A stretch of 64,000 nt of DNA from Tamlana sp038148895 (GCA_038148895.1 JBBVGQ010000007.1); one strand, 5' to 3'; positions 33,897 to 43,384 are shown, numbered from the stretch's first letter. Notes: generated by a model from the letters alone, not told the origin. Translations and numbers: made by a program.

Positions 33897-36203
33897 TTAA
33901 CCTTTAATTTTCTCTTTAAATTGGTCAAAATCACTTTGCTGAATTTTTTGAGGCCATGAGTTGTTTGAAGTGTCAATATCGGCTGTTTCTTCGTTTGGAT
34001 CTACAGTTATACTAACAATTTCCTTATCTGAAGCTATGGCTTTACTCACCTCATTATCATTGAACCTCCATATTTGTGCTGGATAAGTCACTTGATTTGA
34101 AGTCCCATCTGCATAGGTATATTCCACAATTATCGGCATAACCAAACCACCTGGTTTTTCAAAGGTTACATTGTAAAAATACTTTGGTTCCTTGATGGAT
34201 TTTTGTTCTTCTGGTGTAAAATTGTCCATAATGTACTCTTGAAGCGGTTTGGAGTTTTCTAAAAGAGACTTGGTTTTCATCTTTTCCTTAAAGTCTTCAC
34301 TTCCTTCTTCAACCAAGTAAACCAAAGGCTTTAACTGATTTCTTTTTACACCGCGCTCTTCCATATATTTTCTCATATAGGCATTTGGTTCATCAGACAC
34401 GAAATATTTTTTAACTTCCTTAACGCCAATATCAACCCAATCTGTGGTATAGAACCAACCTCTCCAGTACCAATCCAAATCAAATGCTGAAGCATCTTCC
34501 ATGGTTCTAAAAAAGTCTTCTGGAGTTGGGTGTTTAAACATCCATCTATTTGCATATTCCTTAAAGGCATAATCAAACAACTCTCTCCCCATTACTGTTT
34601 CTCTCAAAATGTTTAGAGCGGTGGCTGGTTTACCATAGGCGTTGTTACCAAATTGGTAGGTATTGAGTCCTTTGGTCATTATTGGAGCGATAAAATTTTG
34701 GTCACCACCCATATAAGGTATAATCATTTTCGCTGGTCCGCGATCAGAAGGAAAATGCTTATCTTGTGGCGATAAAGCCGATGGATATTTTTCCCCAAAA
34801 TCCTGTTCTGCTACATACTGAACAAACGTATTTAAACCTTCGTCCATCCATGTCCACTGACGCTCATCACTATTCACAATCATTGGAAAGAAGTTATGCC
34901 CCACTTCGTGGGTAATAACCCCCATCATACCGTATTTTACACGGTCGCTATATGTACCATCTTCATCTGGGCGACCATAATTCCAGCAAATCATAGGATA
35001 TTCCATACCCTGCTGCTTTGCGTGAACCGATATGGCTTTATGATACGGATAATCAAAAGTCATTCTTGAATAAGATTCTAGAGTACTGGCTACTACTCGA
35101 GTTGACCATTCCTCCCAAAGTGGATTTCCTTCTTTAGGATACATCGAAACAGCCATAACATCTTTACCACCAATTTTCACGGCCATCATATCCAAAATAA
35201 ATTTTCTAGATGTTGCAAAACCAAAATCGCGAACATTTTCGGCCTTAAGTTTCCAAGTTTTTGTTTCTTCAGAAAAACCTTTTTCTGCAGACTCGGCCTC
35301 AGTTTGATTAACGATTAAAACGGGCTTATCATAAGTTCTTTTGGCTGTTTCATAACGCTCCAACATCATTTTGGAATAAACTTCTTTTCTGTTGGTCAAA
35401 ATCCCTGTTCCATCTAAAACATGGTCTGCCGGCACTGTGATATTAACCTCATAATTACCAAATGGGAGTGCAAACTCATCACGTCCCCAAAACTGAGAAT
35501 TTTGCCATCCTTCAACATCACTGTAAACAGCCATTCTGGGAAAAAATTGGGCTATAACGTAAGCTTTGTTGCCATCTTTTGGGAAATACTCGTAACCAGA
35601 ACGACCATCTTCAACAACATGGTCATTAATGTTATACCACCATTTTACTGAGAAAGAAAATTTATCGCCATGTTTCATGGGTTTTGGTAACTCAACACGC
35701 ATCATGGTTCTATTAATAGTATGAGGAAGTGGTTTTCCATTGATATCTTTCACTTCCAAAATGTTAAAACCGCGCTCCAAAGGCTCACTCATAAATTCTT
35801 TGGTAAATGCATTTGGAAACATTACGGGTGCCACACCACTAGATTCAATTAACGGAGATTTGGAATCTTTAGCCCTTTTGTTTTGCTCAAGTTGCACCCA
35901 AAGATATTTTAACTCATCAGGAGAGTTATTGGTGTACGTAATGGTTTCACTACCTGAAATTCTGGAAATTTTGTCATCTAAAACAATATCCATTTTATAA
36001 TCGGCCTGCTGTTGGTAATAAGCTGGTCCAGGTGCACCAGATGCCGACCTAAACATGTTTGGGGTTGAAAACTCATCATACAACTGCCTAAACTTGTTAG
36101 TGTTGGTATGCCCTTTTTGGGGGGTGTTTGCTTCTTGTTCTTGAGCAATCATTGCAGATGACATAAGTATAAGTGAGAGGCAGATATAAGTGATTTTTTT
36201 CAT
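33897..36203 (-). CDS. M1-family zinc metallopeptidase, secreted
   Basis: A 768-aa gluzincin of the aminopeptidase N superfamily with a signal peptide at 1-20. The zinc motif HEVGH starts at about residue 432 and the third ligand Glu is in WMDEGLNTFV. The usual GxMEN exopeptidase motif is replaced by QGMEYPMICWNYG, so substrate choice may differ from classical aminopeptidases. A beta-rich N-terminal domain (ISGSETITYTNNSPDEL) is present; I see no obvious T9SS sorting domain at the end. DUF6702 and carboxypeptidase-like genes follow upstream on the same strand. Confidence 0.92.
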   Translation of the reverse strand: MKKITYICLSLILMSSAMIAQEQEANTPQKGHTNTNKFRQLYDEFSTPNMFRSASGAPGPAYYQQQADYKMDIVLDDKISRISGSETITYTNNSPDELKYLWVQLEQNKRAKDSKSPLIESSGVAPVMFPNAFTKEFMSEPLERGFNILEVKDINGKPLPHTINRTMMRVELPKPMKHGDKFSFSVKWWYNINDHVVEDGRSGYEYFPKDGNKAYVIAQFFPRMAVYSDVEGWQNSQFWGRDEFALPFGNYEVNITVPADHVLDGTGILTNRKEVYSKMMLERYETAKRTYDKPVLIVNQTEAESAEKGFSEETKTWKLKAENVRDFGFATSRKFILDMMAVKIGGKDVMAVSMYPKEGNPLWEEWSTRVVASTLESYSRMTFDYPYHKAISVHAKQQGMEYPMICWNYGRPDEDGTYSDRVKYGMMGVITHEVGHNFFPMIVNSDERQWTWMDEGLNTFVQYVAEQDFGEKYPSALSPQDKHFPSDRGPAKMIIPYMGGDQNFIAPIMTKGLNTYQFGNNAYGKPATALNILRETVMGRELFDYAFKEYANRWMFKHPTPEDFFRTMEDASAFDLDWYWRGWFYTTDWVDIGVKEVKKYFVSDEPNAYMRKYMEERGVKRNQLKPLVYLVEEGSEDFKEKMKTKSLLENSKPLQEYIMDNFTPEEQKSIKEPKYFYNVTFEKPGGLVMPIIVEYTYADGTSNQVTYPAQIWRFNDNEVSKAIASDKEIVSITVDPNEETADIDTSNNSWPQKIQQSDFDQFKEKIKG

Positions 36204-36314
36204 TACTTATTTTTAAATTTTGTTTAAAAAAATATGGTTTTTGAGAACTTTCATTAGAAAATTATCACAAAAAGAAGTCGAAATTAATAAATTGTACAGA
36301 TAAAAAACTTTGTT

Positions 36315-36818
36315 TTAATTAAACTTTAACACTGCTGTGTCCTTTTGCGGAATAAGTAAAACACTTTTTTGGTAGGAGTTTATTTTTGTCTTTATAATAT
36401 TTTGTTGCTCTTGAATTAAATCAAACAAAACTTTATTAGTAATTTCCATTGAATCAATATGCTCTACCCCTTCAATTTCAAGATAGCATTTAATAATGTC
36501 AAAATCATATTCTTTACCTACGTAAGCAAAATCAACTTTTTCCTCATTTATTTTGAATGCCATTTTATCCCGTAGGTAACGTTCAATGTATGTATCTAAA
36601 TCTTTTGTTTCGGTTTCGCCTCCAAAGGTAAAGGTCTCATTGTAACGCGTGCGTAATGCACTTTCAAAATCATTAAGGAATATTCTTGAAATAATTTGAA
36701 CGGACTCTTTCTCCTCAACATATTCTACTTGGGTTACGCTAATATAATAGTCGTGAAATGTAGAAAACGACAAAAATGATAGAGCAAAAACTAAAACTAA
36801 AGGTTTTAAAAATTTCAT
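36315..36818 (-). CDS. DUF6702 family protein, exported
   Basis: A 167-aa protein with a signal peptide (MKFLKPLVLVFALSFLSFST). It has the family start HDYYISVTQVEY and a beta-rich body. Function is unknown; such proteins are commonly found next to M1 peptidase genes in Flavobacteriaceae, as here (111 bases upstream of the peptidase start). A role in periplasmic or surface assembly is only a guess. Confidence 0.78.
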   Translation of the reverse strand: MKFLKPLVLVFALSFLSFSTFHDYYISVTQVEYVEEKESVQIISRIFLNDFESALRTRYNETFTFGGETETKDLDTYIERYLRDKMAFKINEEKVDFAYVGKEYDFDIIKCYLEIEGVEHIDSMEITNKVLFDLIQEQQNIIKTKINSYQKSVLLIPQKDTAVLKFN

Positions 36819-37110
36819 TTATTAAAATTTAGGCTAATGTACTCTTTTCAAAAAGCATTCCAAAAGAAAATACCTTTCAACCGAATTTAAATTTTCTTTA
36901 TACTATCCATATTTAATTCTTAGAAAAAGAAAACTCTAAAATGAGTCTTGTCTTTGTAGTATTTTATAAAATTTTGGTCGTCTGCACAGAACTAAGACAC
37001 AAAATAATTACGTTCACACAAAGCCATTTTAAAAGCGGAAAGAACGCGTTTCAATTCTTAAAGAAAGTGTAAATGGCTTGCAATATTTTGTTAAAGATGC
37101 TTTTAAGCTA

Positions 37111-37908
37111 TTATTTAGAACCTAAAAATGCTTTACTTTTTTTGGTTAGAAGATCAAGAAACTCCATTTCCTTTCCATAATTCAGCAATGAAAAATCGAA
37201 GTCATTAGCTTGTACATATTGAATAAAATCTTCGACACGATGTTCTGGTATATTAAAATTATCCATCAAAAATTCCGAACCAAAATAATATTTTATTGAT
37301 TCTATCGGAACATCAGGAACAGTAGATTTCTTATTGTTTGGCACTTTAGACCTGAACAACGGCAACAACAACTGGTCCACTACATTCACTACATTTAATC
37401 CGTTAACCACCGCAATACCTTCACTGTTCATGGCTTCGTTTTTAACACCTGTTTTGTAATCCTTTTCAAAATCATACTCCCTACTATTTTTCACCCCAAA
37501 GTAAAGGGCATCCAACTTAGGCTTAAATGGTTTGGCCGCTTCTGCATCCACATTTAGGTTACCGGTTAACTCATTGGTAATTATGATGATTTCGTCCAAT
37601 TTATTGATTTCCTCAATCAAAAAGAGCTTCATATTTTTTGACTGTATGATGTCCTCGTTAATTTTGAAACTGATGTTTTGGTATTGTAAAGCGCTGACTT
37701 CAATAACATCGTTTAAGGCAACTTGCATGGTGAACTCACCATTGTCGTCAGTTACTGTGCCTGTGTTGGATGATGCATTAAAAATGGTAATGCCTGCCAA
37801 ATCATTGTCCTCAACTATTATCTTTCCAAAAACCGTAACTCTGTTAATGTTTTGGGAGACCGTAGATACTGAAACTAAAAATGCAAATAAGAGAATTATT
37901 TTTTTCAA
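37111..37908 (-). CDS. Carboxypeptidase-like regulatory domain protein
   Basis: A 265-aa exported protein with a signal peptide (about 1-19) and a carboxypeptidase D regulatory-like (CarbopepD_reg_2) beta-sandwich domain at about 23-95 (VTVFGKIIVEDNDLAGITIFN, TVTDDNGEFTMQV). The remainder has no family I recognise. Such N-terminal domains are common in TonB-dependent receptors, but this protein is far too short to be one. It is the upstream member of the DUF6702/M1 peptidase run, 292 bases from the DUF6702 start; that gap holds only AT-rich sequence. Confidence 0.75.
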   Translation of the reverse strand: MKKIILLFAFLVSVSTVSQNINRVTVFGKIIVEDNDLAGITIFNASSNTGTVTDDNGEFTMQVALNDVIEVSALQYQNISFKINEDIIQSKNMKLFLIEEINKLDEIIIITNELTGNLNVDAEAAKPFKPKLDALYFGVKNSREYDFEKDYKTGVKNEAMNSEGIAVVNGLNVVNVVDQLLLPLFRSKVPNNKKSTVPDVPIESIKYYFGSEFLMDNFNIPEHRVEDFIQYVQANDFDFSLLNYGKEMEFLDLLTKKSKAFLGSK

Positions 37909-38023
37909 AGCTTATTTTTTCTTTCTTGAAAATACCACTTTATTTTCAGTTTTTAAAGAATTGGACACTAAAATATTTCGGAAAACATATTTTTAATTAG
38001 CTTTACACGTAAACCTCTTTTTA

Positions 38024-38731
38024 ATGAAAAACATTATAATTGCTAGTACCTCAACCATTCATGGTAGTGGGTATTTAGAGTATATTTTAGATGACCTCAA
38101 GGTGCTTTTTAAAAACGCCAACACAATTGTTTTTATACCCTATGCAAGGCCCAGTGGAATTTCACATGATGACTACACCGAAAAAGCCAAAATGGCCTTT
38201 TCAAAAATTGATATAGCTATAAAAGGAATTCACAAATTTGAAAATCCCATTGAAGCCATAAACAATGCTGAAGGCATTTTTGTTGGTGGCGGCAACACTT
38301 TTGTGTTAACTTACCAGCTTTATAAAAACAACTTGATAAACTCCCTAAAAGAAGCTGTAAGCATCGGAACACCATATCTGGGAACGAGCGCCGGAAGCAA
38401 TATTTGCGGCTTAACCATAAAAACCACTAATGATATGCCCATTGTTTATCCACCAAATTTTAATGCTTTAGGGCTCGTACCATTTAACATTAACCCACAT
38501 TACTTAGACCCTGACCCATCTAGAAAACATATGGGCGAAACCAGAGAAACTAGAATAAAAGAGTTTCATGCCTATAATACCCCGCCAGTTGTTGGATTGA
38601 GAGAAGGCAGTTGGCTACATGTATCTGGAAAATCAATTACCTTGAAAGGTAAATTATCTGCTAGAATTTTCGAGTACAACAAAGTACCTTATGAGTTAGC
38701 AACGGGAACATCACTAAACCAATTAAAATAA
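38024..38731 (+). CDS. pepE: Dipeptidase E (peptidase S51)
   Basis: A 235-aa cytoplasmic serine peptidase of family S51 that cleaves N-terminal aspartyl dipeptides. The nucleophile Ser is in GTSAGSNI, and the family block IFVGGGNTF precedes it. NINPHYLDPDP carries the catalytic His region. Length equals E. coli PepE (229 aa) within a few residues. It is monocistronic, ending in a hairpin shared with the tRNA gene on the other strand. Confidence 0.93.
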   Translation: MKNIIIASTSTIHGSGYLEYILDDLKVLFKNANTIVFIPYARPSGISHDDYTEKAKMAFSKIDIAIKGIHKFENPIEAINNAEGIFVGGGNTFVLTYQLYKNNLINSLKEAVSIGTPYLGTSAGSNICGLTIKTTNDMPIVYPPNFNALGLVPFNINPHYLDPDPSRKHMGETRETRIKEFHAYNTPPVVGLREGSWLHVSGKSITLKGKLSARIFEYNKVPYELATGTSLNQLK

Positions 38732-38759
38732 GAAACCCATCAAAATTTGATGGGTTTCT
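38731..38759. terminator. Bidirectional terminator between pepE and tRNA-Gly
   Basis: AGAAACCCATCAAA pairs perfectly with TTTGATGGGTTTCT and starts at the pepE stop codon. It can end both converging transcripts. Confidence 0.85.
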
Positions 38760-38834
38760 GGAGCGGGAGACCGGGTTCGAACCGGCGACATTCAGCTTGG
38801 AAGGCTGACGCTCTACCAACTGAGCTACTCCCGC
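38759..38834 (-). tRNA. tRNA-Gly (anticodon TCC)
   Basis: The minus strand folds as a 76-base cloverleaf: acceptor GCGGGAG/CTCCCGC, D-arm GCTCAGTTGGTAGAGC, anticodon stem TCAGC/GCTGA with loop CTTCCAA (anticodon TCC, reading GGA/GGG), T-loop TTCGAAC, and an encoded TCCA 3' end. No other tRNA is nearby. Confidence 0.97.
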
Positions 38835-38885
38835 CTTTCTATGCTGCAAATATATACAAACTGTTCTTTCTTTTAAAAGAAAAAA

Positions 38886-39314
38886 TTACAACTTTTTTAA
38901 AAAATGATAGCCCAATATTTTAAAGGCTTCGTTAAAATAAAACTTATGTGATTTATAGTTACTCACGTAGGTATTTAGTTCAACAGCCTCACAACCCTTA
39001 GTTTTGGCGTATTTATAAATCCAATCAAAAAAAGCCTTACCCAGGCCTTGACCTCTATAATTTTCGTCAATAACAACATGATCAACTTCCAAACTTTTTC
39101 CAGAATAATGTCTTGTGCAAAACCATAAACCCGAAACACCAATTAATTTCTCTTTATCAAAGATAACAGCACATTCATAATTTTCACTTAACACCATTTC
39201 TGAAAACCGCTGTTCCAAAATATCAAAAGGTATTTTGTAATCGTTTAATTTTTCAACCAACGGAATGACCAAATTAATGTTTTCTTTTTCTATTATTTTA
39301 AATTCAATGGGCAT
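38886..39314 (-). CDS. GNAT-family N-acetyltransferase
   Basis: A 142-aa GNAT enzyme with the acetyl-CoA motif A in ENYRGQGLGKAFFDWI and the later VSNYKSHKFYFNEAF segment. I start it at ATG 39314 (MPIEFKIIEKENINLV), which matches family N-termini; the longer frame from 39452 adds an unrelated, low-quality stretch overlapping the next gene's promoter region. The substrate is unknown. It is divergent from a second GNAT gene. Confidence 0.85.
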   Translation of the reverse strand: MPIEFKIIEKENINLVIPLVEKLNDYKIPFDILEQRFSEMVLSENYECAVIFDKEKLIGVSGLWFCTRHYSGKSLEVDHVVIDENYRGQGLGKAFFDWIYKYAKTKGCEAVELNTYVSNYKSHKFYFNEAFKILGYHFLKKL

Positions 39315-39358
39315 AAAAAAGTTTTGTTCTAAGGTAAGTATTTCCATAAAATATTCTT

Positions 39359-39366
39359 TATGTTTG
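39359..39366 (+). promoter_or_regulatory. -7 box ahead of the second GNAT gene
   Basis: TATGTTTG matches TAnnTTTG and lies 33 bases before the proposed ATT start at 39399. Confidence 0.45.
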
Positions 39367-39398
39367 ATATACATCATTCTAAAATTTAGGTCATCGCC

Positions 39399-39839
39399 AT
39401 TAACTATAATATTAGACTTATTAGTCCTGAAAAGACACATGAAGTCAGGCATCCCGTTCTACGGACAGGAAAACCCAAACATACTTGTGTTTTTGAAGGG
39501 GATGATTTGGACACCACTTTTCATTTGGGCATTTTCAGTAAAGAAAAATTATTGGGAGTCTGTTCATTTTTTAAAGCGAATAATGCTAATATTCCTGAAA
39601 GTTCGCAATACCAACTTAGGGGCATGGCTGTTTTAAATGAGTTTCAAGGAAAAGGTTTGGGGCATCACATCTTGAATTTTGGTGAACAAATTATAAAAAA
39701 GAAAAACACCAAAATTGTTTGGTGCAATGCGCGTGAAGTAGCCGTAAACTTTTATAGGAAAAATGGTTATCGAATTACAGGAGAACCATTTATAATTGAA
39801 ACCATTGGTCTTCATTTTGTCATGTATAAGATGCTTTAA
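39399..39839 (+). CDS. GNAT-family N-acetyltransferase, non-standard or lost start codon
   Basis: A GNAT protein whose conserved N-terminus (NIRLISPEKTHEVRHPVLR, GDDLDTTFHLG) reads in one open frame from the TAG at 39387. This region contains no ATG, GTG or TTG before TTG 39507. The family pattern places the start at ATT 39399 (146 aa). The acetyl-CoA motif is NEFQGKGLGHHILNFG, and the end is complete. Either ATT is used, the gene starts internally at 39507 and lacks the first strand and helix, or it is decaying. Confidence 0.75.
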   Translation: MNYNIRLISPEKTHEVRHPVLRTGKPKHTCVFEGDDLDTTFHLGIFSKEKLLGVCSFFKANNANIPESSQYQLRGMAVLNEFQGKGLGHHILNFGEQIIKKKNTKIVWCNAREVAVNFYRKNGYRITGEPFIIETIGLHFVMYKML

Positions 39840-39891
39840 TTTTTTCTAATGTGACATCTTAAATAGATTAGTGTCATTAATTTGTAAGTTA

Positions 39892-39899
39892 TATTTTTG
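39892..39899 (+). promoter_or_regulatory. -7 box of the M48 peptidase gene
   Basis: TATTTTTG, a TAnnTTTG match 28 bases before the ATG at 39928. It rules against the GTG at 39871 as the start. Confidence 0.55.
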
Positions 39900-39927
39900 T
39901 AATTTTAGTACAAGAAACTCAAATAAA

Positions 39928-40695
39928 ATGAGAGGAAGAAATCTAAAATACAGGCTACTTATTGGGGTTGCTATTGCATTGTTTTTCGTAATCAAGAGAT
40001 GCAGCCAACAAGAAGTTAATCCATATACCGGCAGGACCCAAACCATTTCCATGTCACCAGAAAACGAAATTGCCATTGGTTTGCAAAGTGCGCCACAGAT
40101 GGCACAACAATATGGCGGCTTACATCCCAACAATCAATATCAGGCTTTAGTTGACAATGTTGGCAACAAATTGGTAAACAGCAGTATAGCACGAGAAACG
40201 CCTTATAAATATGAGTTCCATTTACTAAACGATCAGAATACTATAAATGCCTTTGCCCTTCCTGGTGGGCAAATATTTATAACTTATGCACTTTTTTCAA
40301 AATTGGAAAACGAAGACCAGCTAGCTGGTGTTTTGGGTCATGAAATAGGTCATGTTTTGGGTCGACATAGTGCCGAACGCATTGCCGAAAGCGAATATTG
40401 GCAGGGGTTGACAACAGCAGGTGCAGTGGGTGCAGATATGGGTGGCCTTATAAGTGGTATTGGCCAAAACACGTTATTGACCAACGGAAGGGGTGATGAA
40501 CTTGAAAGTGACGACCTAGGTGTAAAATTTATGATAAAAGCGGGCTATAACCCTCGAGAGATGATTGGTGTTATGGAAATTTTAAAAGCGGCGGCTGGCC
40601 CAAACCGAGTTCCAGAATTTCAGAGCACACATCCAGATCCGGACAATAGAATAGAAAAAATAGAAGAAGCCATAGAAAAATACAGAAACCAATAA
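39928..40695 (+). CDS. M48-family zinc metalloprotease
   Basis: A 255-aa membrane- or envelope-associated peptidase of the BepA/LoiP type. One N-terminal hydrophobic segment (LLIGVAIALFFVI) is followed by a Cys that could be lipidated, though the lipobox is poor. The zinc motif is HEIGHVLGRH and the third ligand Glu is in ELESDDLGVKFM. Such enzymes degrade misfolded outer-membrane proteins. I chose ATG at 39928 because of the promoter box just upstream. It ends in a strong terminator. Confidence 0.92.
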   Translation: MRGRNLKYRLLIGVAIALFFVIKRCSQQEVNPYTGRTQTISMSPENEIAIGLQSAPQMAQQYGGLHPNNQYQALVDNVGNKLVNSSIARETPYKYEFHLLNDQNTINAFALPGGQIFITYALFSKLENEDQLAGVLGHEIGHVLGRHSAERIAESEYWQGLTTAGAVGADMGGLISGIGQNTLLTNGRGDELESDDLGVKFMIKAGYNPREMIGVMEILKAAAGPNRVPEFQSTHPDPDNRIEKIEEAIEKYRNQ

Positions 40696-40696
40696 A

Positions 40697-40724
40697 AAAA
40701 AGCCCTGAAGTTCAGGGCTTTTTA
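40697..40724. terminator. Bidirectional intrinsic terminator
   Basis: AAAAAGCCCTGAA pairs with TTCAGGGCTTTTT directly after the M48 stop. It lies between the converging M48 and ankyrin genes. Confidence 0.88.
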
Positions 40725-40763
40725 GAGTGACTAACTCAAAATAATTATGGAATCGTTTTATAA

Positions 40764-41162
40764 TTATTTTTTCTTTTTGACTGCTGCCAGTGTTTCTTTT
40801 ATAATGGCCGCAGCATCTTTTGCCCCGTGTAATTCGGCATATTTTAAAGCTGTCATTTTTTTGTCAGATTTAGCTTTTAAATCAGCGCCATGCGTAATTA
40901 AAAGCTTTAAAATATCGGTTCTATTAAACTTAGCAGCATACATAGCTGGAGTCATTCCATTAGATTTGGCATTAACGTCCGCTCCTCTTGCTATAAGTTT
41001 TTGAACGGTTTCCAAGTCGCCTTTAGCAATTGAGACACAAAAAGTGTTCACTTTAAAATAAGCTTCTACGTTGTAATTTTTCGTTGAATGTTGGGTGGTC
41101 GCATTTACAAATGTGATTGAAAAGCATAACGCGATTGCGGAAATGATGATTGTTTTTTTCAT
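40764..41162 (-). CDS. Ankyrin-repeat protein, exported
   Basis: A 132-aa protein with a signal peptide (about 1-21) and two to three ankyrin repeats (GDLETVQKLIARGADVNAK, NRTDILKLLITHGADLKAK, then MTALKYAELHGAKDAA). It ends with a Lys-rich tail. Small exported ankyrin proteins probably bind partner proteins in the periplasm; the partner is unknown. It is monocistronic. The 250-base gap upstream of it carries only AT-rich sequence and the gpmI promoter. Confidence 0.83.
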   Translation of the reverse strand: MKKTIIISAIALCFSITFVNATTQHSTKNYNVEAYFKVNTFCVSIAKGDLETVQKLIARGADVNAKSNGMTPAMYAAKFNRTDILKLLITHGADLKAKSDKKMTALKYAELHGAKDAAAIIKETLAAVKKKK

Positions 41163-41379
41163 GATGAAAGATTTTAATTTGTTAAATGATTACGTTTTTT
41201 GATATACTAAAGAGACGATAATTTTTTCACCCTGTTACACAAAAATGGATTTATAACGTATTTTTAACGTTTAATTAGCATAACATTAACGGAACACTTC
41301 CATTTTAAAAAATTCATAAAAACCCTTGCCTAACGCGGTATTTGAGAAACGATTTATCTCTTTTTCTGCCAAACTTCGT

Positions 41380-41387
41380 TATCTTTG
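41380..41387 (+). promoter_or_regulatory. gpmI promoter -7 box
   Basis: TATCTTTG, a perfect TAnnTTTG, ends 25 bases before the gpmI ATG. Confidence 0.6.
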
Positions 41388-41412
41388 CAACATCTTAAAA
41401 CTTTAACAAAAA

Positions 41413-42930
41413 ATGAACAAAAAAGTTATTTTAATGATACTTGATGGATGGGGAAATTCACCAGATCCAAAAGTTTCTGCCATAGACCATGCCAACACAC
41501 CTTTTATAGACTCTTTGTACAAAAAATATCCTTATGCAACATTACGTACAGATGGCCTGCATGTTGGTTTGCCCGAAGGACAGATGGGAAATAGTGAAGT
41601 TGGACACATGAATTTGGGTGCTGGTAGAATTGTTTACCAAGATTTAGTAAAAGTTAATTTAGCTGTTCAAAATAAAACACTTAACCAAGAAAAAGTGTTG
41701 GTTGATGCTTTTGAATATGCCAAAACCAATGACAAAGATGTTCATTTTTTAGGTCTTTTAAGTGATGGGGGCGTTCACTCACATATCAAGCACCTTTTAG
41801 GATTAATTGATGCCGCCAATGATTTCGGATTGAAAAAAACCTATGTTCATGCTTTTACAGATGGCAGGGACGTTGACCCAAAATCTGGAGTTGTTTTTGT
41901 AAAACAGCTTCAATCTCATATAGAAGGCACCAACACGAAAATAGCAACCATTTCTGGGCGTTATTACGCTATGGACAGAGACAAGCGCTGGGAACGTGTA
42001 AAATTGGTATATGATGCACTTGTAAACAGTGTTGGTGAAAAATCGGCTGATCTTGTAAACTCGATTGAGAAAAATTATGCCAATGATGTTACCGACGAGT
42101 TCATAAAACCAATAATCGCTGTGGACGATAACAATGAGCCAGTAGCCTCAATAAAAAATGGCGACGTTATTGTTTTCTTTAATTTCAGAACCGATCGTGG
42201 TAGAGAGCTTACCGAGGTATTGTCTCAAGAGGATTTCCCAGATTACGGCATGAAAAAACTTGATTTGCATTATGTAACGCTTACCAATTACAATGATACG
42301 TACAAAAACATCAAAGTTATTTTCAATAAAGATAACCTCACCGAAACTTTGGGTGAAGTTTTAGAGAAAAACAACAAAAAACAAATTCGCATTGCTGAAA
42401 CTGAGAAGTATCCACATGTTACGTTTTTCTTTTCTGGTGGACGTGAAGCCCCATTTAATGGTGAGCAACGAATTCTAAGAAATTCGCCAAAGGTTGCGAC
42501 CTACGATTTAAAACCAGAAATGAGTGCTTATGAATTGCGTGATGCCCTAATTCCTGAACTTAAAAAGGGTGAAGCCGATTTTGTTTGTCTCAACTTTGCA
42601 AATGGAGATATGGTTGGGCACACTGGCGTGATGGAAGCAGCCATAAAAGCTTGTGAAGCTGTTGATGCCTGTGTTAAGGATGTTGTAACCACTGGTTTGG
42701 AAAATGGGTACACCACCCTTCTTATTGCCGACCACGGTAATTGCGAAACCATGATTAATCCTGATGGCTCACCAAATACAGCACATACCACAAACCCAGT
42801 GCCTATTATTTTGATAGATAAAGACCTTAAAAAGATTAAAGACGGTATTTTAGGAGATGTTGCGCCTACAATTTTAAAAATTTTAAACGTGGAGCAACCT
42901 GCGGCTATGACGCAACATGCATTAGTTTAA
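41413..42930 (+). CDS. gpmI: 2,3-bisphosphoglycerate-independent phosphoglycerate mutase
   Basis: Interconverts 3- and 2-phosphoglycerate in cytoplasmic glycolysis and gluconeogenesis, with two Mn2+ ions in an alkaline-phosphatase-like fold. It is 505 aa, normal length. The first metal Asp is in ILDGWGNSPD, the phosphorylated Ser in GNSEVGHMNLGAGR, and further ligands are in HAFTDGRDVDP, NFANGDMVGHTG and IADHGNCE. It is monocistronic or co-transcribed with the small hydrolase gene 46 bases downstream, which has its own box. Confidence 0.97.
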   Translation: MNKKVILMILDGWGNSPDPKVSAIDHANTPFIDSLYKKYPYATLRTDGLHVGLPEGQMGNSEVGHMNLGAGRIVYQDLVKVNLAVQNKTLNQEKVLVDAFEYAKTNDKDVHFLGLLSDGGVHSHIKHLLGLIDAANDFGLKKTYVHAFTDGRDVDPKSGVVFVKQLQSHIEGTNTKIATISGRYYAMDRDKRWERVKLVYDALVNSVGEKSADLVNSIEKNYANDVTDEFIKPIIAVDDNNEPVASIKNGDVIVFFNFRTDRGRELTEVLSQEDFPDYGMKKLDLHYVTLTNYNDTYKNIKVIFNKDNLTETLGEVLEKNNKKQIRIAETEKYPHVTFFFSGGREAPFNGEQRILRNSPKVATYDLKPEMSAYELRDALIPELKKGEADFVCLNFANGDMVGHTGVMEAAIKACEAVDACVKDVVTTGLENGYTTLLIADHGNCETMINPDGSPNTAHTTNPVPIILIDKDLKKIKDGILGDVAPTILKILNVEQPAAMTQHALV

Positions 42931-42941
42931 ACATAATAGTT

Positions 42942-42949
42942 TAACTTTG
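42942..42949 (+). promoter_or_regulatory. -7 box of the small HAD-like gene
   Basis: TAACTTTG, a TAnnTTTG match, lies 27 bases before the ATG at 42977. Confidence 0.5.
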
Positions 42950-42976
42950 CATTGAATTTTAACGCCTTAAATCGAA

Positions 42977-43384
42977 ATGAATTTTAACGATACACTCATA
43001 ATTGCAGTCGATTTTGACGGTACCATCGTTGAAGACGCCTACCCAAAAATAGGGAAGCCCGTGCTTTTTGCCTTCGAAACATTAAAGAAGTTACAAGAAG
43101 ATGGCCATCGACTTATTTTATGGACGTATAGATGTGGTAGTAGGCTGGATGAAGCCGTTAAATTTTGCAAAGATAATGGTGTTACCTTTTATGCCGTGAA
43201 CAAAAGTTTTCCTGAAGAAGACTTCTCCAACGATATTAGTAGAAAAATTAATGCCGATTTGTTTATTGACGACAGGAACATTGGTGGCTTTCCCGGATGG
43301 GGCGAGGTCTACCATATGTTAACAGACGAATCTGCACCACCACTTAAAGTAAAAAAGAAAGGCTTTTTTGGTCTTTTCAATTAA
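42977..43384 (+). CDS. Small HAD-like hydrolase (BT0820-like)
   Basis: A 135-aa minimal HAD-superfamily protein. Motif I is IIAVDFDGTIVEDAYP, with the nucleophile and general acid Asp residues both present. Motif II lies in LILWTYR and motif IV in LFIDDRNIGGF. It has no cap domain and resembles the Bacteroides protein BT0820. It is probably a cytoplasmic phosphatase for a small substrate; the substrate is unknown. Confidence 0.85.
   Translation: MNFNDTLIIAVDFDGTIVEDAYPKIGKPVLFAFETLKKLQEDGHRLILWTYRCGSRLDEAVKFCKDNGVTFYAVNKSFPEEDFSNDISRKINADLFIDDRNIGGFPGWGEVYHMLTDESAPPLKVKKKGFFGLFN

Noticed and set aside
39265..39636. 123-aa ORF across the divergent GNAT region
   Set aside because: It overlaps both GNAT genes in a different frame, and the real second GNAT frame is supported by HPVLR and GQGLG-type motifs.
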